Below are positions 53,361 to 64,000 of a stretch of 64,000 nucleotides of DNA, piece by piece (position 1 is the stretch's first letter; each line of letters starts with the position of its first letter). Below the pieces are notes generated by a model. The model had not been told where the DNA came from and did no database searches. It saw only the letters and a list, made by a program, of their open reading frames with translations. The DNA lies in the NCBI RefSeq assembly GCF_010131535.1, contig NZ_WUBS01000008.1, positions 186,001 to 250,000 on the forward strand, written 5' to 3'. This stretch comes from Acerihabitans arboris. Its GTDB lineage: Bacteria > Pseudomonadota > Gammaproteobacteria > Enterobacterales > Enterobacteriaceae. The position numbers and the translations under genes are program-made.

Positions 53361-54500
53361 ATGCATCGTAAAATAGCCGTTATTAGTTTGATTCTCCTGC
53401 TGAGCGCGTGTGACCGGAACTCGTCCGCCGAAAACCAGGCCGCGCCGCCGCCGGTATCCGTCAACGTCGTCACTCTGCGCACGCAGCCGGTGACGCTGTC
53501 CACCCGCCTGCCGGGCAGGACGACGGCGGTGAAGAGCGCCGAAGTACGTCCGCAGGTCAGCGGCATTATCCTTAAACGCCTGTTCACCGAAGGCGCCGAA
53601 GTCAAGGCCGGCCAGCAGCTGTATCAAATCGATCCCGCCACCTACCAGGCCGCGTATGACCGGGCGCGGGCCACGTTCGACAATGCCAATGCGGTGGTGC
53701 GGCGTTATAAACCGCTGTCCGAGGCCCATGCCATCAGCGGCCAGCTCTATGACGACGCGGTCGCCACCGCCAAGGAAGCGGCGGCGGACATGGAAACCGC
53801 GCGGGTGAACCTTAATTACACCAAGGTTATCGCGCCGATTTCCGGCCACATCGGCCGTTCGTTATCCACTGAAGGGGCGCTGGTGACCAGCGGCCAAAGC
53901 GCTTACCTCACCACTATCCAGCAGCTTGATCCCATTTATGTCGACGTCAGCGAGTCCTCGCAGAATCTGCTGCAGCTGCGCAAGGCGCTGGCGCAGGGCC
54001 ATCTGAAGGCCGCCGGCGATAACGCCGCCGCGGCGCGTCTGACGCTTGAGGACGGCGGCGAGTATGCCCATGAGGGCAAACTGCAGTTCTCGGAAGTCAC
54101 GGTGGATGAAGGCACCGGCTCCGTTACGATGCGCGCGGTATTCCCCAACGGGCAAAACGAACTGTTGCCGGGCATGTTTGTCCATGCCGTGCTGCAACAA
54201 GGGGTGCAGGAAAACGGCATTCTGGTACCGCAGGAGTCCGTCGGCCATGACATCAAGGGCGCGCCTTACGTGATGGTGGTAACAGCCGACGGCGCCGTCG
54301 AACAACGCGCCATCGGCACCGGCGAGATGATCAACGGCCAGTGGCTGGTCACCAAGGGACTTGCCGCAGGGGAACGGGTGATTACCGATGGGCTGCAAAA
54401 CGTCAGGGCGGGCGCGAAAGTGACCGCCGCTGAACGCCCCGCGGCCACCGTCGCCGAGATCCAAAACAAATCATCCATGACCGATTCGTCGGCTCAATAA
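53361..54500 (+). CDS. RND efflux periplasmic adaptor lipoprotein (AcrA/MexA family)
   Basis: 379-residue membrane-fusion protein. Lipobox LLSAC with Cys17; biotinyl-lipoyl half-motifs [20 protein letters not shown] and [20 protein letters not shown] around an alpha-helical hairpin; C-terminal barrel ([29 protein letters not shown]). Links the RND pump to the outer-membrane channel. First gene of a three-gene efflux operon; ATG 53361. Confidence 0.93.
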   Translation: MHRKIAVISLILLLSACDRNSSAENQAAPPPVSVNVVTLRTQPVTLSTRLPGRTTAVKSAEVRPQVSGIILKRLFTEGAEVKAGQQLYQIDPATYQAAYDRARATFDNANAVVRRYKPLSEAHAISGQLYDDAVATAKEAAADMETARVNLNYTKVIAPISGHIGRSLSTEGALVTSGQSAYLTTIQQLDPIYVDVSESSQNLLQLRKALAQGHLKAAGDNAAAARLTLEDGGEYAHEGKLQFSEVTVDEGTGSVTMRAVFPNGQNELLPGMFVHAVLQQGVQENGILVPQESVGHDIKGAPYVMVVTADGAVEQRAIGTGEMINGQWLVTKGLAAGERVITDGLQNVRAGAKVTAAERPAATVAEIQNKSSMTDSSAQ

Positions 54501-54510
54501 GGGGCATCAG

Positions 54511-57500
54511 ATGTCGAAGTTTTTTATCGAACGCCCGATTTTTGCCTGGGTGATTGCCATTATCGTCATGCTGGCCGGCGGACTGTCGATTATGTCGCTG
54601 CCCATCAACCAGTATCCCAATATCGCGCCGCCCGCCATTTCCGTTACCGTAACCTATCCCGGCGCCGGGGCGGAAACGGTGCAAAATACCGTGGTGCAGG
54701 TGATTGAACAACAGCTTAACGGGCTGGATAACCTGCGTTATATCGAATCGCAAAGCAACAGCGACGGCAGCGCCACCATTATCGTCACCTTTGACCAGGG
54801 CACCGACCCGGATATCGCCCAGGTGCAGGTGCAGAATAAGGTCTCCCTGGCGGAATCCCAACTGCCGGACGAAGTGACGACCCAAGGTCTGCGGGTGGCC
54901 AAGTACCAGACTAACTTTATGATGGTGGTCAGCCTTATCTCCGAGGACGGCAAGCTGAGCGACGCCGATCTGGGCAACCTGCTGGTGTCCAAACTTGAAG
55001 ATCCCATCGCCCGCACCAAAGGGGTGGGGGACTTTATGGTGATGGGATCCGAATACGGCATGCGTATCTGGCTGGATCCGGCCAAACTGTATAAATACCA
55101 GCTGATTCCCAGCGATGTGTCCACCGCCATCAGCCAGCAGAACGTGCAGGTGTCCTCCGGTAAGCTGGGCGGCCTGCCGACCATCCAAGGCAGCAAAATC
55201 AGCGCCACCATCATCGGCAAGACCCGGCTGGAAAGCGTTAAGCAGTTTGAAAATATCTTCCTTAAGGTCAATGCCGACGGCTCCCAGGTCAGGCTGAGCG
55301 ATGTGGCGCGGGTTGACCTCGGCCCGCAGGATTACAGCATTTCCTCGGTGTTTAACGGCAAACCCTCGTCGGGCATGGCGCTGCGCCTGGCCAGCGGGGC
55401 CAATATCCTCGATACCACCAAAGCGGTGCGCGCCACCATTGCCGGCCTGCAATCCGCCTTACCCCAGGGGGTCAAGGTCGAATATCCCTACGACACCTCG
55501 CCGGTGGTGAGCGCCTCTATTGAAGAAGTGGTCAAGACCCTGTTCGAGGCCATTGCCCTGGTGTTCTGCGTGATGCTGCTGTTCCTGCAAAACCTGCGCG
55601 CCACGCTGGTCACCACCATGGTGGTGCCGGTGGTGCTGCTCGGCACCTTCGGCATCCTTTCGGCCTGCGGTTACTCGATTAATACCCTCACCATGTTCGG
55701 CATGGTGCTGGCCATCGGCCTGCTGGTGGATGACGCCATCGTGGTGGTGGAAAACGTCGAGCGCGTCATGGCGGAGGAAAAGCTGGGGCCGAAAGAGGCT
55801 ACCATCAAATCCATGGTCCAGATCCAGGGCGCGCTGTTCGGGATCGCCCTGGTGCTGTCGGCGGTACTGGTGCCCATGGCCTTTTTCAGCGGCTCAACCG
55901 GAATTATTTATCGTCAGTTCTCGGTTACCATCGTGTCCGCCATGGCGCTGTCGGTGCTGATGGCGCTGATATTTACCCCGGCGTTATGCGCCACCATTCT
56001 GAAGGCATCGGCCGGCGAGCGCTCAAATCGTGGGTTCTCCGGCTGGTTTAACCGTAAATTCGATGCCGGCACCCTGCGCTATACCCAAAGCGTCGGCACG
56101 GTAATTTCCCGTCGCGGCTTGTTTTTGCTGGTTTACCTGGTGATTGTCTTGCTCACCGGTTATATGTTCAGCCGCGTGCCGGCCTCCTTTTTGCCCGATG
56201 AGGATCAGGGCATGATGATGATGCAGGTGACTCTGCCGTCCAACGCCTCTGCGGAGCGTACCCAGGCGGTGCTGGAGGATATGAGCGCCTACCTGCTGAA
56301 AAACGAGTCGTCGGTGGTTAGCTCGGTATTCGCCGCCAATGGCTTTAGCTTTTCCGGCCGCGGGCAAAACTCGGCCATGGCCTTCGTCAAGCTTAAGGAC
56401 TGGAGCGCGCGCACCCGGCAGCAAACGGTGCAAGCCCTGGCCGGACGCGCGATGCAACATTTCGCCACCCTGAAGGATGCCAAGGTGTTTGCCCTGATCC
56501 CCCCGGCGGTAATGGAACTGGGCAACGCCACCGGCTTTGACTTTTACCTGCAGGATACCGCCGGCCAGGGCCATGAGGCGCTGATGGCGGCGCGCAACCA
56601 GTTTTTGCAACTGGCGTCCCGGGATCGGCGTCTGTCGGCGGTGCGTCCCAACGGCATGGAGGACGAGCCGGAATACCAACTGCATATTGATGATGAACGC
56701 GCCCGCGCGCTGGGCCTGAGTCTTGAGGATATCAACGATACCCTGTCCAGCGCCTGGGGTTCCAGCTACGTTAACCAGTTTATGTACCAGGGACGGGTGA
56801 AAAAGGTCTATATCCAGGGCCGCGCCTCCGCGCGCGTAACGCCGGAAGATCTCAACCAATGGTACTTCCGCAATTCCAGCGGACAGATGGTGCCGTTCTC
56901 GGCCTTCGGCAGCGGCGAATGGGTTTACGGATCGCCACGCTACGATCGTTTTAACGGCTCGTCGGCCATGGAGATCATGGGTTCGCCGGCGGACGGCTAC
57001 AGCTCGGGCGATGCGGTAAAGGCGGTAAGTGAAATAGCGGCCAAGCTGCCGAAAGGATTCCAGGTGCAGTGGCATGGGCTCTCTTTTGAAGAGCAGCTTT
57101 CCGGTTCGCAGACGCCGGCGCTGTATAGCATATCCGTGCTGGTGGTGTTCTTATGCCTGGCGGCGCTGTACGAAAGCTGGTCCATTCCCATCTCGGTCTT
57201 GCTGGTGGTGCCGCTCGGCATACTCGGCACCATCGGCGCGGTGCTGCTGCGCGGGCTGCAGAACGACGTATTTTTCCAGGTCGGGCTGCTGACCACCGTC
57301 GGACTGGCGGCCAAAAATGCCATCCTGATAGTCGAGTTCGCCAAGGATCTGCATGAAAAAGAGGGCAAGGATTTGGTGCAGTCCGCCATTGACGCCGCCC
57401 GGCTGCGTATCCGGCCGATCATCATGACGTCCATGGCCTTTATCCTCGGGGTGTTCCCGATGGTGATTTCCCACGGCGCGGGCGCCGGCAGCCAGCATTC

Positions 57501-57651
57501 CATAGGCACGGCGGTGGTGGGCGGCATGCTGACCGCTACCTTCCTGGCCATCTTTTTTGTTCCAATGTTCTACGTGGTGGTGGTACGGCTGTTCAGTCGC
57601 AGGAAAAACCGTCAGGCCGAACGCCAAACCGAGGTAACGACCCATGAATAA
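54511..57651 (+). CDS. RND multidrug efflux pump (AcrB/MexB family, HAE1)
   Basis: 1046 residues, the usual HAE1 length: N-terminus [20 protein letters not shown], 12 helices, two large periplasmic loops. The proton-relay aspartates are in [18 protein letters not shown] and the helix-10 lysine in [38 protein letters not shown] begins the second loop. Proton-driven export of amphiphilic compounds in complex with the flanking adaptor and outer-membrane factor. Overlaps the next gene by 8 bases. Confidence 0.95.
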   Translation: MSKFFIERPIFAWVIAIIVMLAGGLSIMSLPINQYPNIAPPAISVTVTYPGAGAETVQNTVVQVIEQQLNGLDNLRYIESQSNSDGSATIIVTFDQGTDPDIAQVQVQNKVSLAESQLPDEVTTQGLRVAKYQTNFMMVVSLISEDGKLSDADLGNLLVSKLEDPIARTKGVGDFMVMGSEYGMRIWLDPAKLYKYQLIPSDVSTAISQQNVQVSSGKLGGLPTIQGSKISATIIGKTRLESVKQFENIFLKVNADGSQVRLSDVARVDLGPQDYSISSVFNGKPSSGMALRLASGANILDTTKAVRATIAGLQSALPQGVKVEYPYDTSPVVSASIEEVVKTLFEAIALVFCVMLLFLQNLRATLVTTMVVPVVLLGTFGILSACGYSINTLTMFGMVLAIGLLVDDAIVVVENVERVMAEEKLGPKEATIKSMVQIQGALFGIALVLSAVLVPMAFFSGSTGIIYRQFSVTIVSAMALSVLMALIFTPALCATILKASAGERSNRGFSGWFNRKFDAGTLRYTQSVGTVISRRGLFLLVYLVIVLLTGYMFSRVPASFLPDEDQGMMMMQVTLPSNASAERTQAVLEDMSAYLLKNESSVVSSVFAANGFSFSGRGQNSAMAFVKLKDWSARTRQQTVQALAGRAMQHFATLKDAKVFALIPPAVMELGNATGFDFYLQDTAGQGHEALMAARNQFLQLASRDRRLSAVRPNGMEDEPEYQLHIDDERARALGLSLEDINDTLSSAWGSSYVNQFMYQGRVKKVYIQGRASARVTPEDLNQWYFRNSSGQMVPFSAFGSGEWVYGSPRYDRFNGSSAMEIMGSPADGYSSGDAVKAVSEIAAKLPKGFQVQWHGLSFEEQLSGSQTPALYSISVLVVFLCLAALYESWSIPISVLLVVPLGILGTIGAVLLRGLQNDVFFQVGLLTTVGLAAKNAILIVEFAKDLHEKEGKDLVQSAIDAARLRIRPIIMTSMAFILGVFPMVISHGAGAGSQHSIGTAVVGGMLTATFLAIFFVPMFYVVVVRLFSRRKNRQAERQTEVTTHE

Positions 57652-59053
57652 TCCACAAATCCTGCGATGCATGATCCCCTGGCTGCTCGCCACCATGGCG
57701 GCGGGCTGCACGCTGCAGCCCGACTATCATCGCCCGGCTTTGCCGGTGGCCGCCAGCTGGCATTCCCCGGCCGCGACGGGAACGGTCGCCGCCGGGGATA
57801 TCGGCTGGAAGCGGTTTTTTACCGACCCGGTCATGAACCGGCTTATCGGACTGTCGCTGGACAATAACCGTGACCTGCGCGTGGCGGCGCTGAACGTGGA
57901 AACGGCGCGCGCGCAGTTCGGCATTCAGCGCGCCGCGCTGTTGCCGACGGTGGATCTGTCGGCCAGCCAGACGTCGCAGCATCTGCCGGGCAATCTGTAC
58001 AGTACCCAGTCGACCGGGCCGGCAACCTATCATCAGTATGACGCCAGCCTGGGAGTCACTTCGTGGGAGCTGGATATCTTCGGCCGGGTGCGCAGTCTGC
58101 GCGACCAGGCGCTGGAAAGCTATCTCGCCACCGAAGCGACGCAGCGGGCGACGCAAATCAGCCTGGTGTCTGAGGTGGCTTCCGGCTATTTGACCTTGTG
58201 CGCCGACAACGATCTGCTGGCCCTGGCGCGGCAAACCGCCGACAGCCAGCGCCAATCCTACTCACTGACCAAACGCAGCTATGATGCGGGCGTCAGCTCG
58301 ATCCAGGATCTGGCGCAGGCGGAAACCACGGTGCGCGTCGCCGAGGCCGATATCGCCAAATACACCCGCCAGGTGCGCCAGGACGTCAATGCGCTGGCGT
58401 TGCTGGTCGGTACGCAACTGCCCGCCGACCTGCTGGCCGACGCCCGGCTGGATAAAGGCTGGCGTTTTCCGGCCGTGCCGGCCGGCTTGCCTTCCGATCT
58501 GCTGACCCGCCGGCCGGATATCCTGGCGGCGGAACATAGCCTGAAGGCGGCGAACGCCAATATCGGCGCGGCCAAGGCCGCCTTTTTCCCCAGTATTTCC
58601 CTGACCGCGTCCGGCGGCTCGTCAAGCAGCAGCCTCGGCCATTTATTGGAGGGCGGCACCGGGGCCTGGTCGTTTGTGCCCACGCTGACGCTGCCGATTT
58701 TTGACGGCGGGGTCAACCAGGCCAACCTGGATATCGCCAAAACGTCGGAAAAAATCGAGGTGGCCGATTACGAGAAAGCCATCCAGCAGGCGTTCAAGGA
58801 GGTCTCCGACGCGCTGGACGGCCAGTCTACCTATCAGGATGAACTGGCCGCGCGCGCGCTCGATACGGCGGCTAATCAACAAAACTATACCGCGTCAGAC
58901 CTGCGCTATCGGCAGGGCGTGGATAATTATCTGACGGTCCTGGTGGCGCAGCGTTCGCTGTATGAAGCGCAGCAATCGCAGATCACCACACAATTAGGGC
59001 TGTTAAACCAGCAGATAACCTTATATAAAGTGCTGGGGGGCGGTTGGAAATAA
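57644..59053 (+). CDS. RND efflux outer-membrane lipoprotein (OprM/NodT family)
   Basis: 469-residue TolC-like channel. Lipobox MAAGC with Cys22, then the typical [10 protein letters not shown] and PVAASW start, [20 protein letters not shown], two repeated coiled-coil halves, and [20 protein letters not shown]. The presence of its own channel means the operon is a self-contained tripartite pump rather than one relying on TolC. Confidence 0.93.
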   Translation: MNNPQILRCMIPWLLATMAAGCTLQPDYHRPALPVAASWHSPAATGTVAAGDIGWKRFFTDPVMNRLIGLSLDNNRDLRVAALNVETARAQFGIQRAALLPTVDLSASQTSQHLPGNLYSTQSTGPATYHQYDASLGVTSWELDIFGRVRSLRDQALESYLATEATQRATQISLVSEVASGYLTLCADNDLLALARQTADSQRQSYSLTKRSYDAGVSSIQDLAQAETTVRVAEADIAKYTRQVRQDVNALALLVGTQLPADLLADARLDKGWRFPAVPAGLPSDLLTRRPDILAAEHSLKAANANIGAAKAAFFPSISLTASGGSSSSSLGHLLEGGTGAWSFVPTLTLPIFDGGVNQANLDIAKTSEKIEVADYEKAIQQAFKEVSDALDGQSTYQDELAARALDTAANQQNYTASDLRYRQGVDNYLTVLVAQRSLYEAQQSQITTQLGLLNQQITLYKVLGGGWK

Positions 59054-59143
59054 ACATCGGCACCCATGGCGGCATTAATTGTCGCCTGTGGCGGCGCTAT
59101 TTCACGCTATGCGCACAGGCACAATGGGTGAACTCTTAATCAA

Positions 59144-59168
59144 CCGGCGCATGAGCGCCGGGTTTATT
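59144..59168 (+). terminator. Hairpin between the efflux operon and tetR
   Basis: CCGGCGC-ATGA-GCGCCGG followed by GTTTATT: stem of 7 bp, weak T-rich tail. It ends 15 bp before the tetR start, so may only attenuate. Confidence 0.45.
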
Positions 59169-59182
59169 GGTGAAAAGTCGGT

Positions 59183-59806
59183 ATGCAGGTGATTGATAAC
59201 GGCCGGGCCCTCTCGGGCAAGCAGCAGCGTATCGCCGAGCGGCGCGGTCAAATAATCGCAGCCGCGAGGATTTGCTTTCGGCGGCATGGCTTTCATGGCG
59301 CGGGTATGGCCGAGATCGCGTCGCTCTCGCAGCTTAGCGTCGGGCAAATCTACCGTTATTTTGTCAATAAAGAGGCGATTATTGAAGAGATTGTCCATCG
59401 CATCGTCAAGCATCGCATCCAGCTGATGCTGGATAACGGCAATGAGCTGAGCCGCATGGCGGACGACCTGACCAACGACGGGCTGCTGGACGGCGCCGAT
59501 GCCGATATCAACCAGGGCCTGATGCTGGAAATCGCCGCCGAGGCGACACGCAACCCGCGGGTGGCAAGGATTTTATGCGAAGCGGACGCCATGTTATATC
59601 GCCAGGGCTGCGAGATGCTGCAACGGGTTTATCCCCAGATGAGCGCCGATCGGGCGGCGGTGCTGGCGGAAATGATGGCGGTATTATGCGAAGGCACCGC
59701 CCTGCGGGTGCTGACGCATCAGCAGAAAACCGACCGCGCGCAGCTTTATCAGCTGTATATGCGTATTTTTACCACGGTATTTCCCTCAGGACCGGCGGAC
59801 GGCTAA
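59183..59806 (+). CDS. TetR-family regulator of the efflux operon
   Basis: 207 residues. N-terminal helix-turn-helix: RRGQIIAAARICFRRHGFHG, MAEIASLSQLSVGQIYRYFV, NKEAIIEEIV. The C-terminal ligand domain resembles that of AcrR-type C-terminal TetR_C_6 proteins. Directly downstream of the RND operon on the same strand; it probably represses it through the palindrome at 53325. Ligand unknown. Confidence 0.88.
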   Translation: MQVIDNGRALSGKQQRIAERRGQIIAAARICFRRHGFHGAGMAEIASLSQLSVGQIYRYFVNKEAIIEEIVHRIVKHRIQLMLDNGNELSRMADDLTNDGLLDGADADINQGLMLEIAAEATRNPRVARILCEADAMLYRQGCEMLQRVYPQMSADRAAVLAEMMAVLCEGTALRVLTHQQKTDRAQLYQLYMRIFTTVFPSGPADG

Positions 59807-60029
59807 TATGATATGTAATCATTTTACCTACGGATAATTAACGGAAAACTGGCATTATATAAATAAAAAAATGCTGTAAATCCATATGAAGAATTTCATT
59901 TTTTAATATGGTTATAAGTTCCTATGGTCGGTAAATAAAACCATGATGGGATGACATATTTATTTACCGGTTTTAACAACCAAGGATATGGCATCAGTCG
60001 CACTATTCCAATGACATTTCTTTTGCAGA

Positions 60030-60046
60030 TTTAATCTTCGTTTAAT
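60030..60046 (+). promoter_or_regulatory. PmrA (BasR) box upstream of arnB
   Basis: TTTAATCTTCGTTTAAT fits the PmrA consensus YTTAAK-N5-YTTAAK exactly. It lies 50 bp upstream of the arnB start. Agrees with known PmrA/PmrB control of arn operons by iron, aluminium, low pH or, through PhoP-PmrD, low magnesium. Confidence 0.75.
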
Positions 60047-60096
60047 TATTGGAGATTATAGTGCTTTAAAATGCATTATTGGATTCCATCTTAATT

Positions 60097-61251
60097 ATGA
60101 GTCAACCAATACCTTTCTCCCGTCCCTCCATTGGTGAAGACGAAATCGCGGCGGTGGAAAGGGTGCTGCGCTCCGGCTGGATTACCACCGGTCCACAAAA
60201 CCAGCGGCTGGAGGCTGATTTTTGCGCCGCCTTCGGCTGCAAACACGCAATAGCCGTTTGTTCGGCCACTGCGGGCATGCATGTCGTCCTGGCTGCGCTG
60301 GGCATCGGTCCCGGCGACGAAGTCATCACCCCGTCCCAAACCTGGGTCTCCACGCTGAATATGATCGAACTGCTCGGCGCGCGGCCGGTGATGATCGATG
60401 TCGATCGCGACACCCTGATGGCCGGCGCGGCGGCTGTCGAAGCGGCCGTCACCCCCCGCACCAGGGCCATCATCCCGGTACATTACGCCGGCGCGCCGCT
60501 GGATATGGATGCGCTGCGCGCCGTCGCCCGTCGCCACGGCATACCGCTGGTCGAGGACGCCGCCCACGCGGTGGGCGCCCGTTACAAGGGCCAATGGGTC
60601 GGCGCCGCCGGCACGGCGGTTTTTTCATTCCATGCCATCAAAAATATCACCTGCGCCGAAGGCGGCCTGGTCGCCACGGACGACGACGCCCTGGCGGAGC
60701 GCGTGCGGCGGCTGAAATTCCATGGCCTGGGCGTCGACGCCTTCGATCGCCTGCAGCAGGGGCGCAAGCCGCAGGCCGAGGTGGTGGAGCCGGGCTATAA
60801 ATATAACCTTTCCGATATCCACGCGGCCATCGCCGTGGTGCAACTGGCCCGCCTGCCGGCATTAAACGCGCGGCGCAGGGCGCTGGCAGGACGTTATCTC
60901 AGCGCCCTGGCCGGTTCGCCTTTCCTGCCGCTGGGGCAGCCCGATTACGATCATGAGCACGCCTGGCACCTGTTTATGGTGCGGGTCGACCCTGAACGCT
61001 GCGGCCTGGATCGCGACGAACTAATGAAGCGTTTGCAAGATAAGGGCATCGGTACCGGCCTACATTTTCGCGCCGCCCATACGCAAAAATATTACCGCGA
61101 ACGTTATCCGCAGGTGTCTTTGCCTGAAACCGAATGGAACTCGGCCCGGCTGTGCACCCTGCCGCTATTTCCGGATATGGCCGACGGTGATGTCGATCGG
61201 GTGGTCGATGCATTATTTTCTGTTGTGGAGCTGAACCTTGTCGCGCGTTGA
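60097..61251 (+). CDS. arnB: UDP-4-amino-4-deoxy-L-arabinose-oxoglutarate aminotransferase
   Basis: PLP transaminase converting UDP-Ara4O to UDP-L-Ara4N in lipid A modification. 384 residues; start [20 protein letters not shown], then [57 protein letters not shown] and the PLP lysine in [13 protein letters not shown]. Near-identical layout to E. coli ArnB (about 379 residues). ATG 60097 chosen by homology. First gene of the arn operon; overlaps arnC by 14 bases. Confidence 0.95.
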   Translation: MSQPIPFSRPSIGEDEIAAVERVLRSGWITTGPQNQRLEADFCAAFGCKHAIAVCSATAGMHVVLAALGIGPGDEVITPSQTWVSTLNMIELLGARPVMIDVDRDTLMAGAAAVEAAVTPRTRAIIPVHYAGAPLDMDALRAVARRHGIPLVEDAAHAVGARYKGQWVGAAGTAVFSFHAIKNITCAEGGLVATDDDALAERVRRLKFHGLGVDAFDRLQQGRKPQAEVVEPGYKYNLSDIHAAIAVVQLARLPALNARRRALAGRYLSALAGSPFLPLGQPDYDHEHAWHLFMVRVDPERCGLDRDELMKRLQDKGIGTGLHFRAAHTQKYYRERYPQVSLPETEWNSARLCTLPLFPDMADGDVDRVVDALFSVVELNLVAR

Positions 61252-62218
61252 ACCCATTAATAAAGTCTCGGTGGTCATACCTGTATTTAACGAGCAAGAG
61301 AGCCTGCCCGCGCTTATTACGCGCACCGTGGCCGCCTGCGGGCGGCTAAGCCAGCCTTATGAGATCATCCTGGTGGACGATGGTAGCAGCGACGATTCCG
61401 TCAATCTGATGACGGCGGCGGCGCGGGCGGCGGAAAACCATCTTATTGCCGTGCTGCTCAACCGCAACTACGGCCAGCACTCGGCCATCATGGCCGGTTT
61501 TATCCAGGCCACCGGCGATCTGATTATCACCCTGGACGCCGACCTGCAAAACCCGCCGGAAGAGATCCCAAGGCTTGTGAGCGTCGCGGAGCAGGGCTAC
61601 GACGTGGTGGGATCGGTGCGTGCCCAACGTCAGGATTCCTGGTTTCGTAAATGCGCCTCGCGCGCCATTAACCGTCTTATCCAGCGGGCCACCGGCAAGT
61701 CGATGGGGGATTACGGCTGCATGCTGCGCGCCTATCGCCGCCAGGTGGTGGAAGCGATGCTGCATTGCCATGAGCGCAGCACTTTTATCCCGATCCTCGC
61801 CAATTCCTTTGCCCGGCGCACCACCGAGATCGAGGTGGCCCATGCCGAGCGGGAGTTTGGCGATTCCAAATACAGCCTGATGAAGTTGATCAACCTGATG
61901 TACGACCTGGTGACCTGCCTGACCACGACGCCGCTGCGGCTGCTGAGCGTGGTCGGCAGCGTGATTGCCGTTTCCGGTTTCACCCTCTCGGTCATCTTGA
62001 TCGCCATGCGCCTGATCCTCGGCCCGGAATGGGCGGCGGAGGGCGTGTTTACCTTGTTCGCGGTGCTGTTCACCTTTATCGGCGCCCAGTTTGTCGGCAT
62101 GGGCCTGCTAGGTGAATACATCGGCCGGATTTACAACGATGTCCGGGCCCGGCCCCGTTATTTCGTACAGCAGGTTATCGGCGCCAGGCCGTCCCCGTCT
62201 ACCCAGGAAGAAGAATGA
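61238..62218 (+). CDS. arnC: Undecaprenyl-phosphate 4-deoxy-4-formamido-L-arabinose transferase
   Basis: 326-residue inner-membrane glycosyltransferase (family 2) that loads Ara4FN on undecaprenyl phosphate. [44 protein letters not shown] (DXD), [20 protein letters not shown], and two C-terminal membrane helices. The 14-base overlap with arnB and the 4-base (or 1-base) overlap with arnA show tight coupling. Confidence 0.95.
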   Translation: MSRVEPINKVSVVIPVFNEQESLPALITRTVAACGRLSQPYEIILVDDGSSDDSVNLMTAAARAAENHLIAVLLNRNYGQHSAIMAGFIQATGDLIITLDADLQNPPEEIPRLVSVAEQGYDVVGSVRAQRQDSWFRKCASRAINRLIQRATGKSMGDYGCMLRAYRRQVVEAMLHCHERSTFIPILANSFARRTTEIEVAHAEREFGDSKYSLMKLINLMYDLVTCLTTTPLRLLSVVGSVIAVSGFTLSVILIAMRLILGPEWAAEGVFTLFAVLFTFIGAQFVGMGLLGEYIGRIYNDVRARPRYFVQQVIGARPSPSTQEEE

Positions 62219-64000
62219 TGAAAGCTATCGTATTTGCTTACCATGATATTGGCTGCGTCGGTTTAAACGCGTTGGTGGACGCCGGTTATGACGTGCAGGC
62301 GGTATTTACCCACACCGACGACGCCGGCGAGAATACGTTTTTCTCCTCGGTAGCGCGCCTCGGGGCGGCCCTGGAACTGCCGGTTTACGCACCGGAGGAC
62401 GTAAACCATCCGCTGTGGGTCGAAAGTATCCGCAACCTGAAACCCGATATCATCTTCTCGTTTTATTATCGCCAGATGCTGGGCGAGGCGATTTTATCGC
62501 TGGCGCCCCTGGGCGGTTTTAACCTGCACGGATCCCTGCTGCCGCAATATCGCGGCCGCGCGCCGGTAAATTGGGCGCTGGTCAACGGCGAAACGCAGAC
62601 CGGCGTTACGCTGCATCGGATGGTCAAACGTGCGGACGCGGGGGATATCGCCGGCCAGTGCGCCGTTGACATCGCGCCGGACGACACCGCGTTAACGCTG
62701 CATGGCAAACTCAGCGAAGCGGCGGGACGGCTATTACAGGATCTATTACCGACGCTGAAGACAGGCACGCTCGGACTGACGCCGCAAAACGAAAGCAAGG
62801 CCAGCTGTTTTGGCCGCCGCACCGCCGCCGATGGCGAAATTTTCTGGCACAACTCCGCGCGTGATATCGCCAACCTGGTGCGCGCGGTGACCGAACCGTA
62901 CCCCGGCGCGTTCAGCTACCTCGGCCAGCGCAAGCTTATCGTCTGGAGCGCGCGGGCGCGGGACATCCTGCACGATAAGCCGCCGGGCACCGTACTGGCC
63001 ACCGATCCGCTCGTCATTGCCTGCGGCGACGGCGCGCTGGAGATTATCGCCGGCCAGAGCGGTGACGGGCTGTATATGCAGGGCTGCCGGCTGGCGCGGG
63101 ATCTCGGGATAATGACCGGCGTGCGCCTGGCGGCCAAACCCTGCGCCGCGCAGCGGCGCAGGACCCGCGTCCTGATCCTGGGAGTAAACGGCTTTATCGG
63201 CAACCATCTTACCGAACGCCTGCTGCGCGAGGATCGTTACGACATCTACGGGCTGGATATCGGCTCCGACGCCATCAGCCGTTTCCTGGATAATCCACGC
63301 TTTCATTTTGTGGAGGGGGATATCAGCATCCATTCCGAGTGGGTTGAATACCATATCAAGAAATGCGACGTGGTGCTGCCGCTGGTCGCCATCGCCACGC
63401 CTATCGAATATACCCGCAACCCGCTGCGCGTGTTCGAACTGGACTTTGAGGAAAACCTGAAAATAGTGCGCGACTGCGTGAAATACCAAAAGCGCATTAT
63501 TTTCCCGTCCACGTCGGAGGTCTACGGCATGTGTGATGATAAGGAATTCGATGAGGATCATTCCAGGCTTATTGTCGGGCCGATCAACAAACAGCGCTGG
63601 ATTTATTCGGTCTCCAAGCAGCTGTTGGACCGGGTGATCTGGGCCTACGGCGCCAAGGAGGGGCTGAAATTCACCCTGTTCCGGCCGTTTAATTGGATGG
63701 GACCCCGCCTGGATAACCTGGATGCGGCGCGTATCGGCAGTTCCCGCGCCATTACCCAGCTGATCCTGAACCTGGTGGAAGGCTCGCCGATACAGCTGGT
63801 GGACGGCGGCGGGCAAAAACGCTGTTTCACTGATATCAGCGACGGCATCGAGGCGTTGTACCGTATTATCGAAAACCGCGACGATCGCTGCGACGGCCAG
63901 ATAATCAATATCGGCAATCCCACCAACGAGGCCAGCATCCGCGAACTGGCGCAAATGCTGCTGGAGAGCTTTGAACATCATCCGCTGCGCCATCATTTCC
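62218..64000 (+). CDS. arnA: Bifunctional ArnA, formyltransferase and UDP-glucuronate decarboxylase (cut by window end)
   Basis: 594 residues of about 660 are inside the window. The N-terminal formyltransferase half begins [20 protein letters not shown] with the active-site NLHGS (Asn, His) and later Asp in RADAGDI. The C-terminal dehydrogenase/decarboxylase half starts near 317 ([19 protein letters not shown]) with FPSTSEVYG and YSVSK. Together they oxidise UDP-glucuronate to UDP-Ara4O and formylate UDP-Ara4N. ATG ATG doublet at 62215 and 62218 overlaps the arnC stop; the second fits E. coli ArnA. The frame remains open to the window edge. Confidence 0.95.
   Translation, partial: MKAIVFAYHDIGCVGLNALVDAGYDVQAVFTHTDDAGENTFFSSVARLGAALELPVYAPEDVNHPLWVESIRNLKPDIIFSFYYRQMLGEAILSLAPLGGFNLHGSLLPQYRGRAPVNWALVNGETQTGVTLHRMVKRADAGDIAGQCAVDIAPDDTALTLHGKLSEAAGRLLQDLLPTLKTGTLGLTPQNESKASCFGRRTAADGEIFWHNSARDIANLVRAVTEPYPGAFSYLGQRKLIVWSARARDILHDKPPGTVLATDPLVIACGDGALEIIAGQSGDGLYMQGCRLARDLGIMTGVRLAAKPCAAQRRRTRVLILGVNGFIGNHLTERLLREDRYDIYGLDIGSDAISRFLDNPRFHFVEGDISIHSEWVEYHIKKCDVVLPLVAIATPIEYTRNPLRVFELDFEENLKIVRDCVKYQKRIIFPSTSEVYGMCDDKEFDEDHSRLIVGPINKQRWIYSVSKQLLDRVIWAYGAKEGLKFTLFRPFNWMGPRLDNLDAARIGSSRAITQLILNLVEGSPIQLVDGGGQKRCFTDISDGIEALYRIIENRDDRCDGQIINIGNPTNEASIRELAQMLLESFEHHPLRHHF

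Noticed and set aside
54403-55452. 349-codon minus-strand open frame
   Set aside because: Antisense to the RND pump gene; no ribosome site or family.
62746-63996. 416-codon minus-strand open frame
   Set aside because: Antisense to arnA, which is intact and strongly conserved.

Overview
The window reads as chromosomal DNA of a gamma-proteobacterium of the order Enterobacterales. Many genes match E. coli-type proteins closely by eye (MetC, ExbD, YghA, YedI, YciG, MdtH, ThrP/YifK, ArnB-ArnC-ArnA). The LuxI/LuxR pair and a carbapenam-synthetase remnant recall soft-rot Pectobacteriaceae and Sodalis-type genomes, but genus cannot be fixed from the sequence alone. Most genes are GC-rich. AT-rich stretches (about 4.6-7.6 kb, 14.0-14.6 kb, 17.4-21 kb, 46.2-47 kb, 50.3-52.6 kb) mark likely acquired or decaying DNA. 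No rRNA, tRNA, CRISPR array or intact insertion sequence was seen.

Layout. 0-2.1 kb: 5' end of metC, divergent from exbB-exbD, with a Fur-box-like site between. 2.7-4.6 kb: a Sua5/YrdC-family protein and the short-chain dehydrogenase YghA. 4.85-7.2 kb: quorum-sensing locus with a truncated carA-like gene, two lux-box-like sites, luxI, and a convergent luxR. 7.6-9.2 kb: EAL-domain c-di-GMP phosphodiesterase. 9.5-14 kb: sugar-type ABC transporter (binding protein, double ATPase, two permeases) with a CRP-like site. 14.6-17 kb: alpha/beta hydrolase, small monooxygenase, yedI. 17.5-20.9 kb: an 1108-residue ankyrin-repeat protein of clearly different base composition. 21.3-22.1 kb: yciG and arsC. 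22.6-26.8 kb: polar amino-acid ABC transporter with a ureohydrolase, behind a consensus sigma-54 promoter. 26.9-31.3 kb: mdtH, a LysR/NADP-oxidoreductase divergent pair, thrP. 31.9-39.4 kb: DgcN-like protein, D-amino-acid-transaminase-like protein and a complete branched-chain-type ABC transporter, with two more sigma-54 promoters and NtrC-like sites. 39.6-50.3 kb: six minus-strand genes, namely an intimin/invasin inverse autotransporter and five leaderless Ig-like (Big-1 and related) proteins, with a LysR gene upstream. 52.6-59.8 kb: DUF1003 protein, RND efflux operon (periplasmic adaptor, pump, outer-membrane factor) and TetR. 60.1-64 kb: arnB-arnC-arnA (the last cut by the window end) behind a PmrA-box match.

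Two themes stand out. First, nitrogen scavenging: three sigma-54 promoters with NtrC-like sites drive amino-acid uptake systems linked to a ureohydrolase and to two enzymes expected to act on D-amino acids. Second, host interaction: quorum sensing, an ankyrin protein, an invasin-type adhesin, lipid A modification and multidrug efflux. The best candidate for an undescribed system is the cluster of five Ig-like proteins without signal peptides around the inverse autotransporter. Three of them share a recurrent roughly 100-residue domain that is not Big-1.
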